Shown in pieces: positions 55,735 to 64,000 of a DNA stretch of 64,000 nt. Origin of the DNA: Thiorhodovibrio frisius (GTDB lineage Bacteria; Pseudomonadota; Gammaproteobacteria; Chromatiales; Chromatiaceae); the NCBI RefSeq assembly GCF_033954835.1, contig NZ_CP121471.1:930001-994000 (forward strand), in the 5' to 3' direction. Within the stretch, counting starts at the first letter, position 1; each line of letters begins with the position of its first letter. Under the pieces are notes generated by a model that did no database searches, was not told where the DNA came from, and saw nothing but the letters and a program-made list of their open reading frames with translations. The translations under genes and the position numbers were made by a program.

Positions 55735-56961
55735 ATGTCTGAGGGCATTACTCCATCGGCCGTGCTCGCGCAGATGGAAATCACCAAAGGCCTGTCCGAA
55801 CAAGCGCGCGCCGAATTGGCGGGGCAGGCAAGATTGCTGCGTCTCGACAAGGGCAAGCGCTTGGCCCGGCGCCAGGCCGACAATCAACTCAGCGGTCAGC
55901 GGTTATTTCTAGTCGATGGGAATGTCGTGCGCGCCTGCAATGGGCTCGAGCGCGAAATCGACAGCTGCTTTGGTCTCAGTGATCCGGTTGAGTTGTTCGA
56001 TGAGACGGGCTGCGAGGACGACGCCATTGTGACTCAGGCGCGGTGTTTGCTGCTTGGGGTGCCGGCGGCCTTGTTGTCAGAAATGGGCGGCGATGGCGCG
56101 CAGCTCAATGAGCTGGACCTTGATGACGCCGAAGGGGATTTTCTCACCGAGCTCTACGAGCAGATCAATTCCAATAGGCTGGAATTGCCGGCGCGTCCAG
56201 AGGTTGCGTTGCGTATCCAGAAGCTGACAGCCGACCCGGATGCCGGCATTGCTGAGCTGACCGAGCTGATACAGAGCGATGCCACCCTTGCTGGTGCCTT
56301 GATTCATGCTACCAATAGTCCCCGCTTTCGCGCGGCGAAGGAAATCACCTCCGTGCGGGATGCTGTGGTCCGAATTGGTTTTTCCAACACCCGGATGCTG
56401 GCGACGAATCTGGCCTTGCGTCAGATTTTTCGAGCAAAGCATCAGGTGGCGCGAGATGCGATTGCCGAGGTTTGGGCAGAAGGTGTGCTCAGATCGGCCT
56501 ACTGTTCGCTGCTCGCACAGAAATTGAATCTGCTCGACCAGGACCGCGCGTTGCTGGCCGGGCTGCTGGCGCGCGTTGGTGCCGTGCCCATTATCCAGTT
56601 TTTTGATCAGCGCGGCAGTGCGGGGGGAGGGCGCCAGGAGCTCGACGAACTGCTGGAAAAACTCCTCAGCGTTACCGGTGTTCTGGTCATTAACTACTGG
56701 GAACTTGGCTCTGACCTGGTCGCGGTGGCAGAGCAAAGTACAAACTGGAGTTATCAGGCACCTGAACCGGACTATGCCAGTCTGAGCATTGTCGCGCGCT
56801 GGGCGGCATTGGCGCATCATGGCCAGCCCCGCCCGCCGGCGGCTGAGATTCCGGCCTTTGCGTGCTTGGGGATGCAACCCCCAGGCGAAGATGGGACATT
56901 GGCAGAGCTTGAGGGAAGCGAGGCGGCCCTTGACCGTTTGCAAAGTATGTTCGAGACCTGA
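55735..56961 (+). CDS. HDOD-domain signalling protein with a CRP-like N-terminus
   Basis: This 408-aa protein has an N-terminal region (about 1-125) with the cyclic-nucleotide-binding-like start LAQMEITKGLSEQARAELAG, but without a clear binding cassette. The HDOD domain (about 145-370) contains LPARPEVALRIQKLTADPDA, LIQSDATLAGALIHATNS and VRDAVVRIGFSNTRMLATNLA. HDOD proteins act in motility, biofilm and cell-cycle signalling without a known enzymatic activity. It is followed by a second HDOD gene at 57212. Confidence 0.85.
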   Translation: MSEGITPSAVLAQMEITKGLSEQARAELAGQARLLRLDKGKRLARRQADNQLSGQRLFLVDGNVVRACNGLEREIDSCFGLSDPVELFDETGCEDDAIVTQARCLLLGVPAALLSEMGGDGAQLNELDLDDAEGDFLTELYEQINSNRLELPARPEVALRIQKLTADPDAGIAELTELIQSDATLAGALIHATNSPRFRAAKEITSVRDAVVRIGFSNTRMLATNLALRQIFRAKHQVARDAIAEVWAEGVLRSAYCSLLAQKLNLLDQDRALLAGLLARVGAVPIIQFFDQRGSAGGGRQELDELLEKLLSVTGVLVINYWELGSDLVAVAEQSTNWSYQAPEPDYASLSIVARWAALAHHGQPRPPAAEIPAFACLGMQPPGEDGTLAELEGSEAALDRLQSMFET

Positions 56962-57211
56962 ACAGTTGCTTAACCACCGCTGTAAGGGATCGCCCCATTG
57001 CTGTTCTGGCGCTTGTCTGTGTTGGTGCTGGCCCTTGGTGCTTGGCGCTGATGCCGGGTAGAGCGACTGGTAACCAACTCTGCTGTGTCGTCCTTAACCA
57101 ATTTCCGCGCTTGCAGCTAAACTGAAGAAGACCAAGGCCAGAAAATCGGTCGTTGGGATCGGTTAAGGCTATAGATGCTTGAGATGCTTGCGCACTATGG
57201 GAGGTCCTGTC

Positions 57212-58084
57212 TTGTCATCCATGACGATTGAATCGCTCGTCAAGTCGACCGGCAAGTTGCTGGCCATTCCCCGGGTGGTGGGTGAGGTCATGCGTCTGCT
57301 CGATAATCCGGATAGCGCACAGGCGCAGATTGCCAAGACGCTGGCGCAGGACCCTGCGCTGGTGGCCATGCTGCTGCGTCTTGCCAATAGTGCCGCTTTC
57401 TCGCCAAGTCGCACGGTCGATTCGGTGGATCGGGCTCTCGCACTGCTCGGACGCGAGCAAGTACGCCGCCTGGTGATTACCGGTGCTGTCACTGGGGCGG
57501 CCGACCGTCTGCCGGAGCAGCACCTGTTGCCATTGGAATTTTTTTGGCGTCATTCGGCCTACTGCGCGGTGATTGCCCGCCTGCTGGCGGAAGAGACCCA
57601 TCGGCCGCTTGATGGTGTTGTTTTTCTTGGCGGTTTACTGCATGACTTGGGTCAGCTAGTGCTGTTTTCGCAAGCGCCGGAAGAAACTCAGCGCGCCTTC
57701 CTAAACAGCTTAAGCGCGCCTCAGGCAATTAGCCCCCAGACCGCCGAGCATGATCAGTTGGGATTCGATCATGCCGAGCTTGGCGGCGCCTTGGCCGAAT
57801 GCTGGGGTTTGCCGCCAGTGTTGTGTGATATTTTGCGCTACCACCATGACCCGGCTGCAGCACCCGAGGGCTCTCGCGAAGCTGTCGCCCTGGTGCATAT
57901 CGCCAACACAGGTGCCCATCTTGCCGAGCTCGATTCGCGCGACTGGTCCGACGCGCCGCCGATCGATCCAAGCGTATGGCCGCTTTTGGGGATCGCAGCG
58001 GATGCCCTGTTGCCTGTCATTGAGCAGGCTCAGTACCAGGTTATCTCGGTCGAGGCTCTGCATGACCCCGAGTTGGCTGATTAA
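57212..58084 (+). CDS. HDOD-domain protein
   Basis: I favour the TTG at 57212 because GGGAGG lies 7 nt upstream; the ATG at 57221 is the alternative. The roughly 290-aa protein is almost entirely HDOD: LAIPRVVGEVMRLLDNPDSA, LAQDPALVAMLLRLANSAAF, VDRALALLGREQVRRLVI, then GLLHDLGQLVLF and LRYHHDPAAAPE, which preserve HD-like His/Asp positions. It is a second HDOD gene 250 bp after the first. The function is unknown beyond signalling. Confidence 0.88.
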   Translation: MSSMTIESLVKSTGKLLAIPRVVGEVMRLLDNPDSAQAQIAKTLAQDPALVAMLLRLANSAAFSPSRTVDSVDRALALLGREQVRRLVITGAVTGAADRLPEQHLLPLEFFWRHSAYCAVIARLLAEETHRPLDGVVFLGGLLHDLGQLVLFSQAPEETQRAFLNSLSAPQAISPQTAEHDQLGFDHAELGGALAECWGLPPVLCDILRYHHDPAAAPEGSREAVALVHIANTGAHLAELDSRDWSDAPPIDPSVWPLLGIAADALLPVIEQAQYQVISVEALHDPELAD

Positions 58085-58245
58085 CCCGCCCGGCCAATCA
58101 GTCCGGTTAATCATTACGGTTAATGGTAATCATCCCCCGTAGATAGAGACTTTCAGCCAGGCCAGAAGGCAGCGCGTCGGCTTTTTGACGCTAACCGTCA
58201 TGGTCCAGGCGTGAGTCGCTGAGCCGGCCGGCCTGGAATGTTACC

Positions 58246-58293
58246 GAAACAACAAGCTTTATTCTGCGGGGTGGCTGGAACCCTGGGCGTTCG
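58246..58293 (+). repeat. Dispersed 48-bp repeat, copy 3 (diverged)
   Basis: Matches copies 1 and 2 at GAAACAACA.GCTT.AT.CT.CGGGGTGGC and GTT.G, roughly 80% by eye. It overlaps the stop codon and last codons of the minus-strand OmpA-type gene. Confidence 0.45.
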
Positions 58294-59017
58294 TGGCGGA
58301 TTGTTCCAGCGGGCGCCCCGCGAGCAGACTGGCCTCGAAGTTGGTCAGCACGCTAAATTCCACTCGCCGGGAGGCCTCGGCATCTTCTACGCCCCGGTCA
58401 TCGCGCACCAAGCGTGAGGATGACAGACCCACCGCCGCAACGCGAGCGCGAAACCACTGCGCCTGCTGCACCGCATCAAGCCCATAGGCATAGCGCAGCA
58501 CCTCCTGGGTGCGCTGCTGGCTTAGAGCCATATTGGCAAAATAGGCATCGAGCGGACTGCTATCTGGTCCCCATTCGCTCGAGGTATGTCCCTCGATGCG
58601 AATTTCACGAATGACTTCGCGGAAAGGCTCAAGCTGGCGGACATAGCGCGGCAAGAAGTCTTGCAGAATGGCCTCGAACTCAGGCTTGATGCGCGCCGAG
58701 TTGCTGTCGAACAGCACCTCAGGTTCGCGAAAGCGCAGCGTCAGGGTTGGGCGGTCGAACTCGGCATTCCAGCGCGGCAGATCGGCGCGGAATTCCTCTT
58801 CCAGTGACAGATAAATTGCCTGGCGTAGCTCGGCTGCGGTGACCCGTACCTCGGTCTCCACCTGATGACTGCGCTCAAGTTGCACCATGTGCAACAGCGC
58901 CAGGAACAAAAAAATCATCATCAGCGAGGCCATCAGGTCCGAGACCACCAGCCAGTGGCTGTCGCCGTCGGGTTCGACCGCCATTGCGCTGCGATTGGAA
59001 AGGCTGATGACACTCAT
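58259..59017 (-). CDS. ZorB-like (MotB/OmpA-type) membrane protein
   Basis: This 252-aa protein has a short N-terminus, one membrane segment with the pattern WLVVSDLMASLMMIFLFLAL (about 22-41; the Asp at 27 is at the position used for ion conduction in MotB/ZorB), a coiled stem and a C-terminal OmpA-like peptidoglycan-binding domain with FDSNSARIKPEFEAILQ, IRIEGHTSSEWG and EASRRVEFSVL. It is translationally coupled (ATGA overlap) to the MotA-like gene before it. Together they would form an ion-driven motor anchored to the wall. Confidence 0.85.
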   Translation of the reverse strand: MSVISLSNRSAMAVEPDGDSHWLVVSDLMASLMMIFLFLALLHMVQLERSHQVETEVRVTAAELRQAIYLSLEEEFRADLPRWNAEFDRPTLTLRFREPEVLFDSNSARIKPEFEAILQDFLPRYVRQLEPFREVIREIRIEGHTSSEWGPDSSPLDAYFANMALSQQRTQEVLRYAYGLDAVQQAQWFRARVAAVGLSSSRLVRDDRGVEDAEASRRVEFSVLTNFEASLLAGRPLEQSATNAQGSSHPAE

Positions 59018-60096
59018 TGTTTTTCACCCAGTGGAATGCCCTGGAAGTCAGGGTTGTTGTGACGGCCGGGGCGATGTGCCGGCGGCGGCTCAATGAAGGC
59101 GTGTCCTGCGTGTTGCGCGGCGAGCACGGCAGTTTCGATGCTCTCGAGCATGGCTGTGAGCCGTTTGTCCATAGCCGGGAAGGCGTCCTGGGCTTTGTCG
59201 CGCAATTCCGCGATGGCGCCGAGCAGGGCTTCAAGCTCCATGGTTTCGCGTCTCAGGCTGGACAGCGTGCTTTGCTGGTCCGCGACATGCTGGGAAATCT
59301 GCAACGCCTGCTGGGTGAGCGACTTTAGGCTGGCCTCGGATTTGGCGACGCCGGCGGTGGCGCGCTCGAGTTGACTGCCAAGGCTTTCCATCTGCTGGCG
59401 ATACTGGTCCTGCCATTCCAGCAACTTGCCCACGGCCCCGTCGAGGCGGCGGAAGTTCTCGCCAAACTGCACGCCAAGCTTGTCGTTGAAGTCGCGAATG
59501 ACTTCTTCGAGCGCGGCGACCAGTTGGCGCGAGCCCAGTTCGCTCAACTGCGCGGCAAAATTGTCCATGCCCTTCATCAGACGTTGGTGATGCGTTTCCA
59601 TGGTCTGATTCAGGTGTTGATCGAAGCTTTTCAGTCCGTTGTTGAGCGCCTGGGTGGCGGCGAGTTGGGCTTCGGCCAGTTCAAGTTGGCGCCGGTCGTC
59701 CTTCTGTCCGGGTTGTGCCCGCGTGCCATTGTTCCCGGCGGCTGATCCGGCGCTCAGCACCTGCACGAAGCGCAGCACGGCGCTGAGCGCAATGCCGACA
59801 ATACTGGTGATGAATGCGAGCTTGAGTCCTTCGAGCAGCGTTGGAATGCTGTATTCAACCTGTGTGACGTCGAATTGCAGCAGCCCGATGGCAATGCCGA
59901 GAAAGGTGCCAAGGATGCCAAGCGTGGTCAGCAGGGTTGGTGTGCTCAGCGCGAAGGCGCTGGTACGGCCGCGCGCCGTGGTGATCAGTGCGGCGGCAAA
60001 CATCGCGAGCAGCAGCAGTGTGAAGACGCCGATCACCACAATGGGATCGAGCTGGTTGAGGGTCGTGATTAGACCAAGGGCAATGGAATCAAACAT
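59014..60096 (-). CDS. ZorA-like (MotA/TolQ/ExbB-type) membrane protein with a long coiled-coil tail
   Basis: The ATG at 60096 has AGCAGG at 6 nt; an in-frame start further upstream is unsupported. The 360-aa protein has three membrane segments in the first 120 residues (VVIGVFTLLLLAMFAAALI; TPTLLTTLGILGTFLGIAIG; LKLAFITSIVGIALSAVL), the MotA/ExbB core, and then about 200 residues of coiled coil (LEDN/Q-rich, KSEASLKSLTQQALQISQHV). A long cytoplasmic tail is typical of ZorA in the Zorya phage-defence system. No ZorC, ZorD or ZorE lies next to it, so it may instead be a related housekeeping motor. Confidence 0.85.
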   Translation of the reverse strand: MFDSIALGLITTLNQLDPIVVIGVFTLLLLAMFAAALITTARGRTSAFALSTPTLLTTLGILGTFLGIAIGLLQFDVTQVEYSIPTLLEGLKLAFITSIVGIALSAVLRFVQVLSAGSAAGNNGTRAQPGQKDDRRQLELAEAQLAATQALNNGLKSFDQHLNQTMETHHQRLMKGMDNFAAQLSELGSRQLVAALEEVIRDFNDKLGVQFGENFRRLDGAVGKLLEWQDQYRQQMESLGSQLERATAGVAKSEASLKSLTQQALQISQHVADQQSTLSSLRRETMELEALLGAIAELRDKAQDAFPAMDKRLTAMLESIETAVLAAQHAGHAFIEPPPAHRPGRHNNPDFQGIPLGEKQ

Positions 60097-60465
60097 AATA
60101 AACCTGCTCTGGTGCCAGTGAGATGCAGCGACAAGACCAGGCATCCGCAACACCGGCGCGCGGGGCTGTGCATGCGACCTTTCGCGTTCTGACAGGTGTT
60201 AAGCAGGTTCAGTGCCAATAGGAAAAAAGATCATTATAACAGAGTGTTGGAGAGCTTTAATTATACTGTTAGCAGCGCAAATACGCGAGTGCGGGAGCGA
60301 CTGTCGAGACTTTGACGTTTGTCTCGTTGCTGGAATTCGCCGGCCGCCCGTTTTGGTGCGATAAGCTTGAATCGAGACTGCGTTGGCAACGCGCCTGCTG
60401 ATGAATCAGTGGCTCTGGGCTATAATTGAAGTAACAGAGCATCACAAGCATGGGAGGGCCTCACA

Positions 60466-60954
60466 ATGATCGATGCGCCCATTTATGTACCCTTAGTTCC
60501 AACTGGCCGTCCAACGGGCTCAGAGCGCCTCGGGCTCGGCCAGGTCGCCGTGCGTCCAGAAACTGCCCGCGCCCTGAATGCGCCCGATGAGGGCAGTGCA
60601 AAACCGCCCTTCTCCGAACGACAGGCCGCTTTCGACTCAAGCTTCGCTCAGGAGCAGCCGGGTGCCGCCGCGCAAGGCCTCCCGAGTATTGCCGAGCTTG
60701 GTGCTCGCGCTCGGGTCGCTGCCAGTGGTCAATCAGGTGGTCAATCAGGTGGTCAATCAGGTGGTCAATCAGGCGGTCAATCAGGCGGTCAATCAGGCGC
60801 TGAAGCAGTCCAATCTCCCACCTTCTCCCTAGCCAGTCGCAGCGACGAGGAAACGGCCATCGCCAGCAGCGCAATGCGCCAGCGCGTTGAGGTGGCCGTG
60901 CGGATCGCGCTCCCGTCCGAAGAACCCAGCAGACAGTTAAATATCTTGGTCTGA
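60466..60954 (+). CDS. Small protein with a Ser-Gly-Gly-Gln tandem repeat
   Basis: The ATG at 60466 has GGGAGG at 8 nt, and TATAAT lies about 45 bp upstream. The 162-aa protein is soluble and disordered-looking. Residues about 88-111 are six SGGQ units. The flanking parts (MIDAPIYVPLVPTGRPTGSE; RQRVEVAVRIALPSEEPSRQ) look structured and are not repetitive. The function is unknown. Confidence 0.65.
   Translation: MIDAPIYVPLVPTGRPTGSERLGLGQVAVRPETARALNAPDEGSAKPPFSERQAAFDSSFAQEQPGAAAQGLPSIAELGARARVAASGQSGGQSGGQSGGQSGGQSGGQSGAEAVQSPTFSLASRSDEETAIASSAMRQRVEVAVRIALPSEEPSRQLNILV
60727..60798 (+). repeat. 12-bp tandem repeat, six units
   Basis: GGTCAATCAGGT is repeated six times without gaps; the last three units end in C. 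It is in frame with the gene at 60466 and encodes SGGQ units. Slippage would change the number of units while keeping the frame. Confidence 0.95.
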
Positions 60955-61204
60955 TACCTGCCACAAGGCGCGATCACTCGCCTTGGCCAAACGCTAGCTC
61001 CCGTCCAGTCCCCAGCCCAGTTCGGCACCCCAGCTCGTAGCCAGGCCCGAGCGGCCTTTTTGGCGCTGTCCGCATTGCGCATGAAATCAGGGTTCTGCTT
61101 GCGTGCGAGAGCTGATTGAGGATTCGCGCCAATCTTTTGTTTCGCCCGCACGCCAGAATGCGCTAAATTGCGCATCGTATTGCAAGTTGTGTCAAGGGGG
61201 ATGT

Positions 61205-63508
61205 GTGGACCAGCGGACTCTCGATCTGGAATTCCGAACCCAGCGCAGCGCGATCGGGCGCGTCGTTCTGAAGCCTGAGAATGACTGTCTGATCGGTAGC
61301 GGGCAGGATGCCAGTCTGCGGCTGTTCGATGATTCGGTCGCTGACCGGCATGCTCGCCTGTTCTGGCGCGAAGAGGGTCTCTTTGTCGAACCGCTCCAGG
61401 GTGCATCTGTGCGGGTTAACGGAGATGCGATCACCTCGGCCGTCCCGGTTGGGCATGGCGATTGGCTGATGTTGGGCGCAATTTCCGTGCAAATCTCCTG
61501 TCCGCAAATTGAGGCTGGTGCGAGCAGCGGACCCGTCACTGGCGGTGATGGCAGGTCGCCTGACGCTGGAGCGACGGAGATCATCGTCGGTCGCGCGCCA
61601 GATTGTGGATTTGCAATCGATTCGCCGGCTATTTCCCGACGCCATGCGCGCATTTCCATCCGCGATGGGCGCGTCTGGATCGCGGATCTGAAAAGCACCA
61701 ACGGAACCTCGGTCAATGGCCAGCGCATCACCAAGCCGGTGGCCTTGCAGCAAGGGGATAATGTCGCCTTCGGTAGCCTGGTGTTTCAGTTTACCGGTCA
61801 GGCACTGGAGCCGTGCGAGGAAGGCAACCGCATCCGGGTGGAGGTGGTCGGTCTGACGCGCGAGGTCAAAGATCGCAAGACCGGCAAGCCGCGCCGACTG
61901 CTCGACGGGATTGATCTGTGCATTGAGCCCGGCGAGTTCGTGGTGCTTTTTGGCACCAGTGGGTCTGGAAAATCTACCCTGCTGGACGCGCTCAATGGGC
62001 GACGGCCGGCGACTTCGGGCACTGTGACCTACAACGGGATTGATCTTTACTCGGCCTTTGACTTGTTTCGCTCGGGCATTGGCTATGTGCCGCAGCAGGA
62101 CATTGTACATCGCAAGATTAAGGTCAACTCTGCGCTGCGCTACACCGCGCGACTGCGGTTGCCGCTGGATACCAGCCGAGCGGAAATCGACGACAACATC
62201 GAGCGGGTTCTAGATCGCGTCGGGCTACTGGAGAAGGCCGAACTGGCCGTGGATACGCCCGAGCCGCTAAGCGGTGGGCAATTGAAGCGGGTGAGCCTGG
62301 CTGTCGAGTTGGTTGCTAATCCGAATATCCTGTTCCTTGATGAGGTCACCAGCGGTCTCGATGCCGGAACCGACAAGCGAATGATGCGCTTGTTCGAGGG
62401 GCTGGCCGCCGATGGCAAGACGGTGGTCTGTGTGACCCATTCGCTTGAGAACATCGATGCCTGCCATCTAGTCGCACTCCTGCACGCTGGTTGTCTTGTG
62501 TACTATGGCCCCCCCGATCAAGCTGCGGCTTATTTTGGTGTCGAGCGTTTGTCGGATGTTTACGAACGGCTCGAAAATCAAGATGCCAAGGCGTGGGAGT
62601 CCCGTTTCCGTCAGTCCTCGCAATATCGGGACTATGTCACCAGCAGGCAGAAGCTCACCGGTTCGGATCAGGCGCCGATCAAAGCAAAGCAGCGGTCCGC
62701 GCGCCAGTCCGATGGTCTGCGTGGCTGGTTCGGGTTGCGCCAGGCCGTGACCCTGATGCGCCGCTACATCGATTTGCTGCTGTCAGATCGGCTCAATCTT
62801 GCGGTGTTACTGGTGCAGGCACCGCTCATCGCACTGGTCGTCGGGAGCGTGTTCAGTACCGAGGGCAGCCTGCCGGAGCGCGCCGCCGCCGAGAGCCAGA
62901 TCGCTTTCGTGCTGGTGCTCTCGGCGATCTGGTTCGGCTGTATTAACTCCGCGCGCGAGATCGTCAAAGAACTGCCCGTCTATTTGCGCGAGCGCTCGGT
63001 CACGGTGCAAATCCCTGCCTATCTGCTCAGCAAGCTGTTGCCGCTCGCGGTGCTGTGCTTACTGCAATGTGCAAGTTTTCTGGCAATTGTCACCGGCATG
63101 ATCGATTTCCCAGGATCATTTCTTGAGCGTCTGGCCGTGCTCTTTCTTGCCGGACTTGGCGCGAGCGCCATGGGCTTGGCCGTGAGCGCCCTGGTAAACA
63201 GCAACGACAAGGCCATCGCGGCCCTGCCGTTGCTGCTGATTCCCCAGTTTATTTTGTCCAATTCGGTGGTTGATCTCTCCGGTGTTACCGAGACCTTTGC
63301 CCAGATCGGCGTCATTGCCTACTGGGCTTTGGACGCGATGCGAGCTACCCTAAGCCCTGAGTTACTCGACTTGTCTGGTCAGAATGGCAAGCCGGTGATC
63401 GCCCTGGTGGCTGACTGGGCTTCGGGCCTGCAGGCGCTTGGGGCGCAGACGGTGGGTTTCTTGCTGCTGACGGTTTTTGCGCTCAAGCTGAAGGACCGGA
63501 AGCTCTAG
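61205..63508 (+). CDS. Fused FHA-FHA-ABC transporter (ABCG type)
   Basis: I favour the GTG at 61205 (GGGGGA just upstream); an in-frame upstream start at 61103 is possible. The roughly 767-aa protein has two N-terminal FHA domains (about 15-95 and 120-200; RHARISIRDGRVWIADLKST is the second), an ATPase with GTSGSGKST, LSGGQLKRVSLAVEL and ILFLDEVTSGLDAG, and six membrane segments at the C-terminus. FHA domains bind phosphothreonine, so transport may be controlled by the Ser/Thr kinase encoded next. The substrate is unknown. Confidence 0.9.
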   Translation: MDQRTLDLEFRTQRSAIGRVVLKPENDCLIGSGQDASLRLFDDSVADRHARLFWREEGLFVEPLQGASVRVNGDAITSAVPVGHGDWLMLGAISVQISCPQIEAGASSGPVTGGDGRSPDAGATEIIVGRAPDCGFAIDSPAISRRHARISIRDGRVWIADLKSTNGTSVNGQRITKPVALQQGDNVAFGSLVFQFTGQALEPCEEGNRIRVEVVGLTREVKDRKTGKPRRLLDGIDLCIEPGEFVVLFGTSGSGKSTLLDALNGRRPATSGTVTYNGIDLYSAFDLFRSGIGYVPQQDIVHRKIKVNSALRYTARLRLPLDTSRAEIDDNIERVLDRVGLLEKAELAVDTPEPLSGGQLKRVSLAVELVANPNILFLDEVTSGLDAGTDKRMMRLFEGLAADGKTVVCVTHSLENIDACHLVALLHAGCLVYYGPPDQAAAYFGVERLSDVYERLENQDAKAWESRFRQSSQYRDYVTSRQKLTGSDQAPIKAKQRSARQSDGLRGWFGLRQAVTLMRRYIDLLLSDRLNLAVLLVQAPLIALVVGSVFSTEGSLPERAAAESQIAFVLVLSAIWFGCINSAREIVKELPVYLRERSVTVQIPAYLLSKLLPLAVLCLLQCASFLAIVTGMIDFPGSFLERLAVLFLAGLGASAMGLAVSALVNSNDKAIAALPLLLIPQFILSNSVVDLSGVTETFAQIGVIAYWALDAMRATLSPELLDLSGQNGKPVIALVADWASGLQALGAQTVGFLLLTVFALKLKDRKL

Positions 63509-63560
63509 CGGACCCTGATCCCCGCCCGATTTTCATTCCGAAACTAAAACCTCATTCGCC

Positions 63561-64000
63561 ATGACGTCCGATACCTCCGCATCTGAAGCTGTCACCAAGC
63601 CCTTGGCGCAGACGACTGCCGACGTCGGTGAGTCCGTGCCTTGCCCGAAATGTCAGGCAATGAATGTCGTCAGTGAGTTGCCCGCGCGGGATTATCGCTG
63701 CGGCGACTGCGGATACGAGCTCGCGCATCTCGATATGACCATGCAAGGGACGGTGCGCGGCGTCATTGCCTGGGTGCGCTCGCCAGGTCAGGTTGTCAAA
63801 GAGCGTTACAAGGTCACCGGATTGCTTGGGCGCGGTGGTTTTGGCGTCACCTATCTGGTCGATGATCTGCTACTGGAGGGGAAACGGCGCGCGCTCAAGG
63901 AAGTCCCCGAAATCCTGTTCGATGAATACGAATCGCGCCTGCTCGGGCGTTTAAACCACCCCGCGATTCCGGATATCACGGACCGCTTCTCCGATGAGGG
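63561..64000 (+). CDS. Serine/threonine protein kinase, N-terminal part (runs off the window)
   Basis: The ATG at 63561 starts a frame still open at the window end (146 codons). A zinc-ribbon-like region (CPKCQAMN...YRCGDCGYE, about 28-54) precedes a Hanks-type kinase domain with the glycine-rich loop LLGRGGFGVTYLVDD (about 89-103) and the ATP-binding Lys in ALKEV. The catalytic loop lies beyond the window. It follows the FHA-ABC gene by 52 bp, consistent with a kinase/substrate pair. Confidence 0.9.
   Translation, partial: MTSDTSASEAVTKPLAQTTADVGESVPCPKCQAMNVVSELPARDYRCGDCGYELAHLDMTMQGTVRGVIAWVRSPGQVVKERYKVTGLLGRGGFGVTYLVDDLLLEGKRRALKEVPEILFDEYESRLLGRLNHPAIPDITDRFSDE

Noticed and set aside
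58259-60096. Complete Zorya system
   Set aside because: Neither a helicase (ZorD) nor ZorC/ZorE lies within several kilobases on either side.
60727-60798. CRISPR-like array
   Set aside because: The 12-bp units are contiguous without spacers and in frame with a gene.

Overview
The window is 64 kb of GC-rich DNA with gammaproteobacterial gene content: rimP-nusA-infB-rbfA-truB-rpsO-pnp in canonical order, a nagZ/hpt/methylthioinosine-phosphorylase group, SprT-like, PilZ and HDOD proteins. The style of the genes suggests a purple-sulfur-type member of the Chromatiales; that is inference, because no rRNA or other taxonomic marker is present. I found no tRNA or rRNA gene and no CRISPR array.

Region 1 (1-5.9 kb): the start of a PspA-like gene, an OmpR-type two-component pair, then a second PspA/IM30-like gene (3617) translationally coupled to a multispan membrane protein (4300). 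A near-consensus sigma-54 promoter (3562-3577) precedes the PspA-like gene. The matching sigma-54 activator probably followed directly, but its first 22 codons at 5855 are cut off by a 175-bp inverted-repeat element.

Region 2 (5.9-17.5 kb): an accessory block bounded by a direct repeat of about 556 bp (5365-5920 and 16803-17535). It contains a frameshifted IS110-type transposase, a TerB-like gene, a complete group II intron, a GmrSD-type (DUF262/DUF1524) protein, a KAP-family P-loop NTPase, a 58-aa protein and a decayed DDE transposase. Removing the intron (8487-10577) restores an exact GCCTAAC...GTTAGGC pair, so it appears to sit in an integron attC site. All four cassette-like genes are on the minus strand and the intron is on the plus strand, as expected for attC-targeting class C introns. 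Two more attC-like hairpins follow the KAP gene and the 58-aa gene. This looks like an integrase-less cassette cluster carrying defence-type genes. The intact sigma-54 activator (17467-19005) resumes after the right repeat.

Region 3 (19-31.4 kb): a FitAB-type toxin-antitoxin pair, a secreted DUF4124-repeat protein, and a rearranged type I restriction-modification locus. hsdM-hsdS-(antitoxin, PIN toxin, RHH protein)-hsdR is complete on the minus strand. The 3' end of hsdR, with an adjoining PIN toxin/partner module, has been duplicated downstream, giving three copies of the hsdR terminus and one deleted toxin copy.

Region 4 (32-49.5 kb): housekeeping genes. An orphan DppC-like permease, nagZ, hpt, a hemerythrin-like protein, methylthioinosine phosphorylase, a Pro/Ala-rich membrane protein and a SprT-like protease precede the transcription/translation operon rimP to pnp. 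A promoter plus intrinsic terminator at 38212-38358 defines a possible small RNA of about 110 nt upstream of rimP.

Region 5 (49.5-64 kb): signalling and envelope genes. These are PilZ, a calcium-binding-type repeat protein, an ExeA-ATPase/SPOR fusion, a SprA-family metalloprotease-like protein, a YjfB-like protein, two HDOD proteins, a ZorA/ZorB-like MotA-OmpA pair without other Zorya genes, a protein with a 12-bp tandem repeat, and an FHA-FHA-ABC transporter next to a Ser/Thr kinase that runs off the end.
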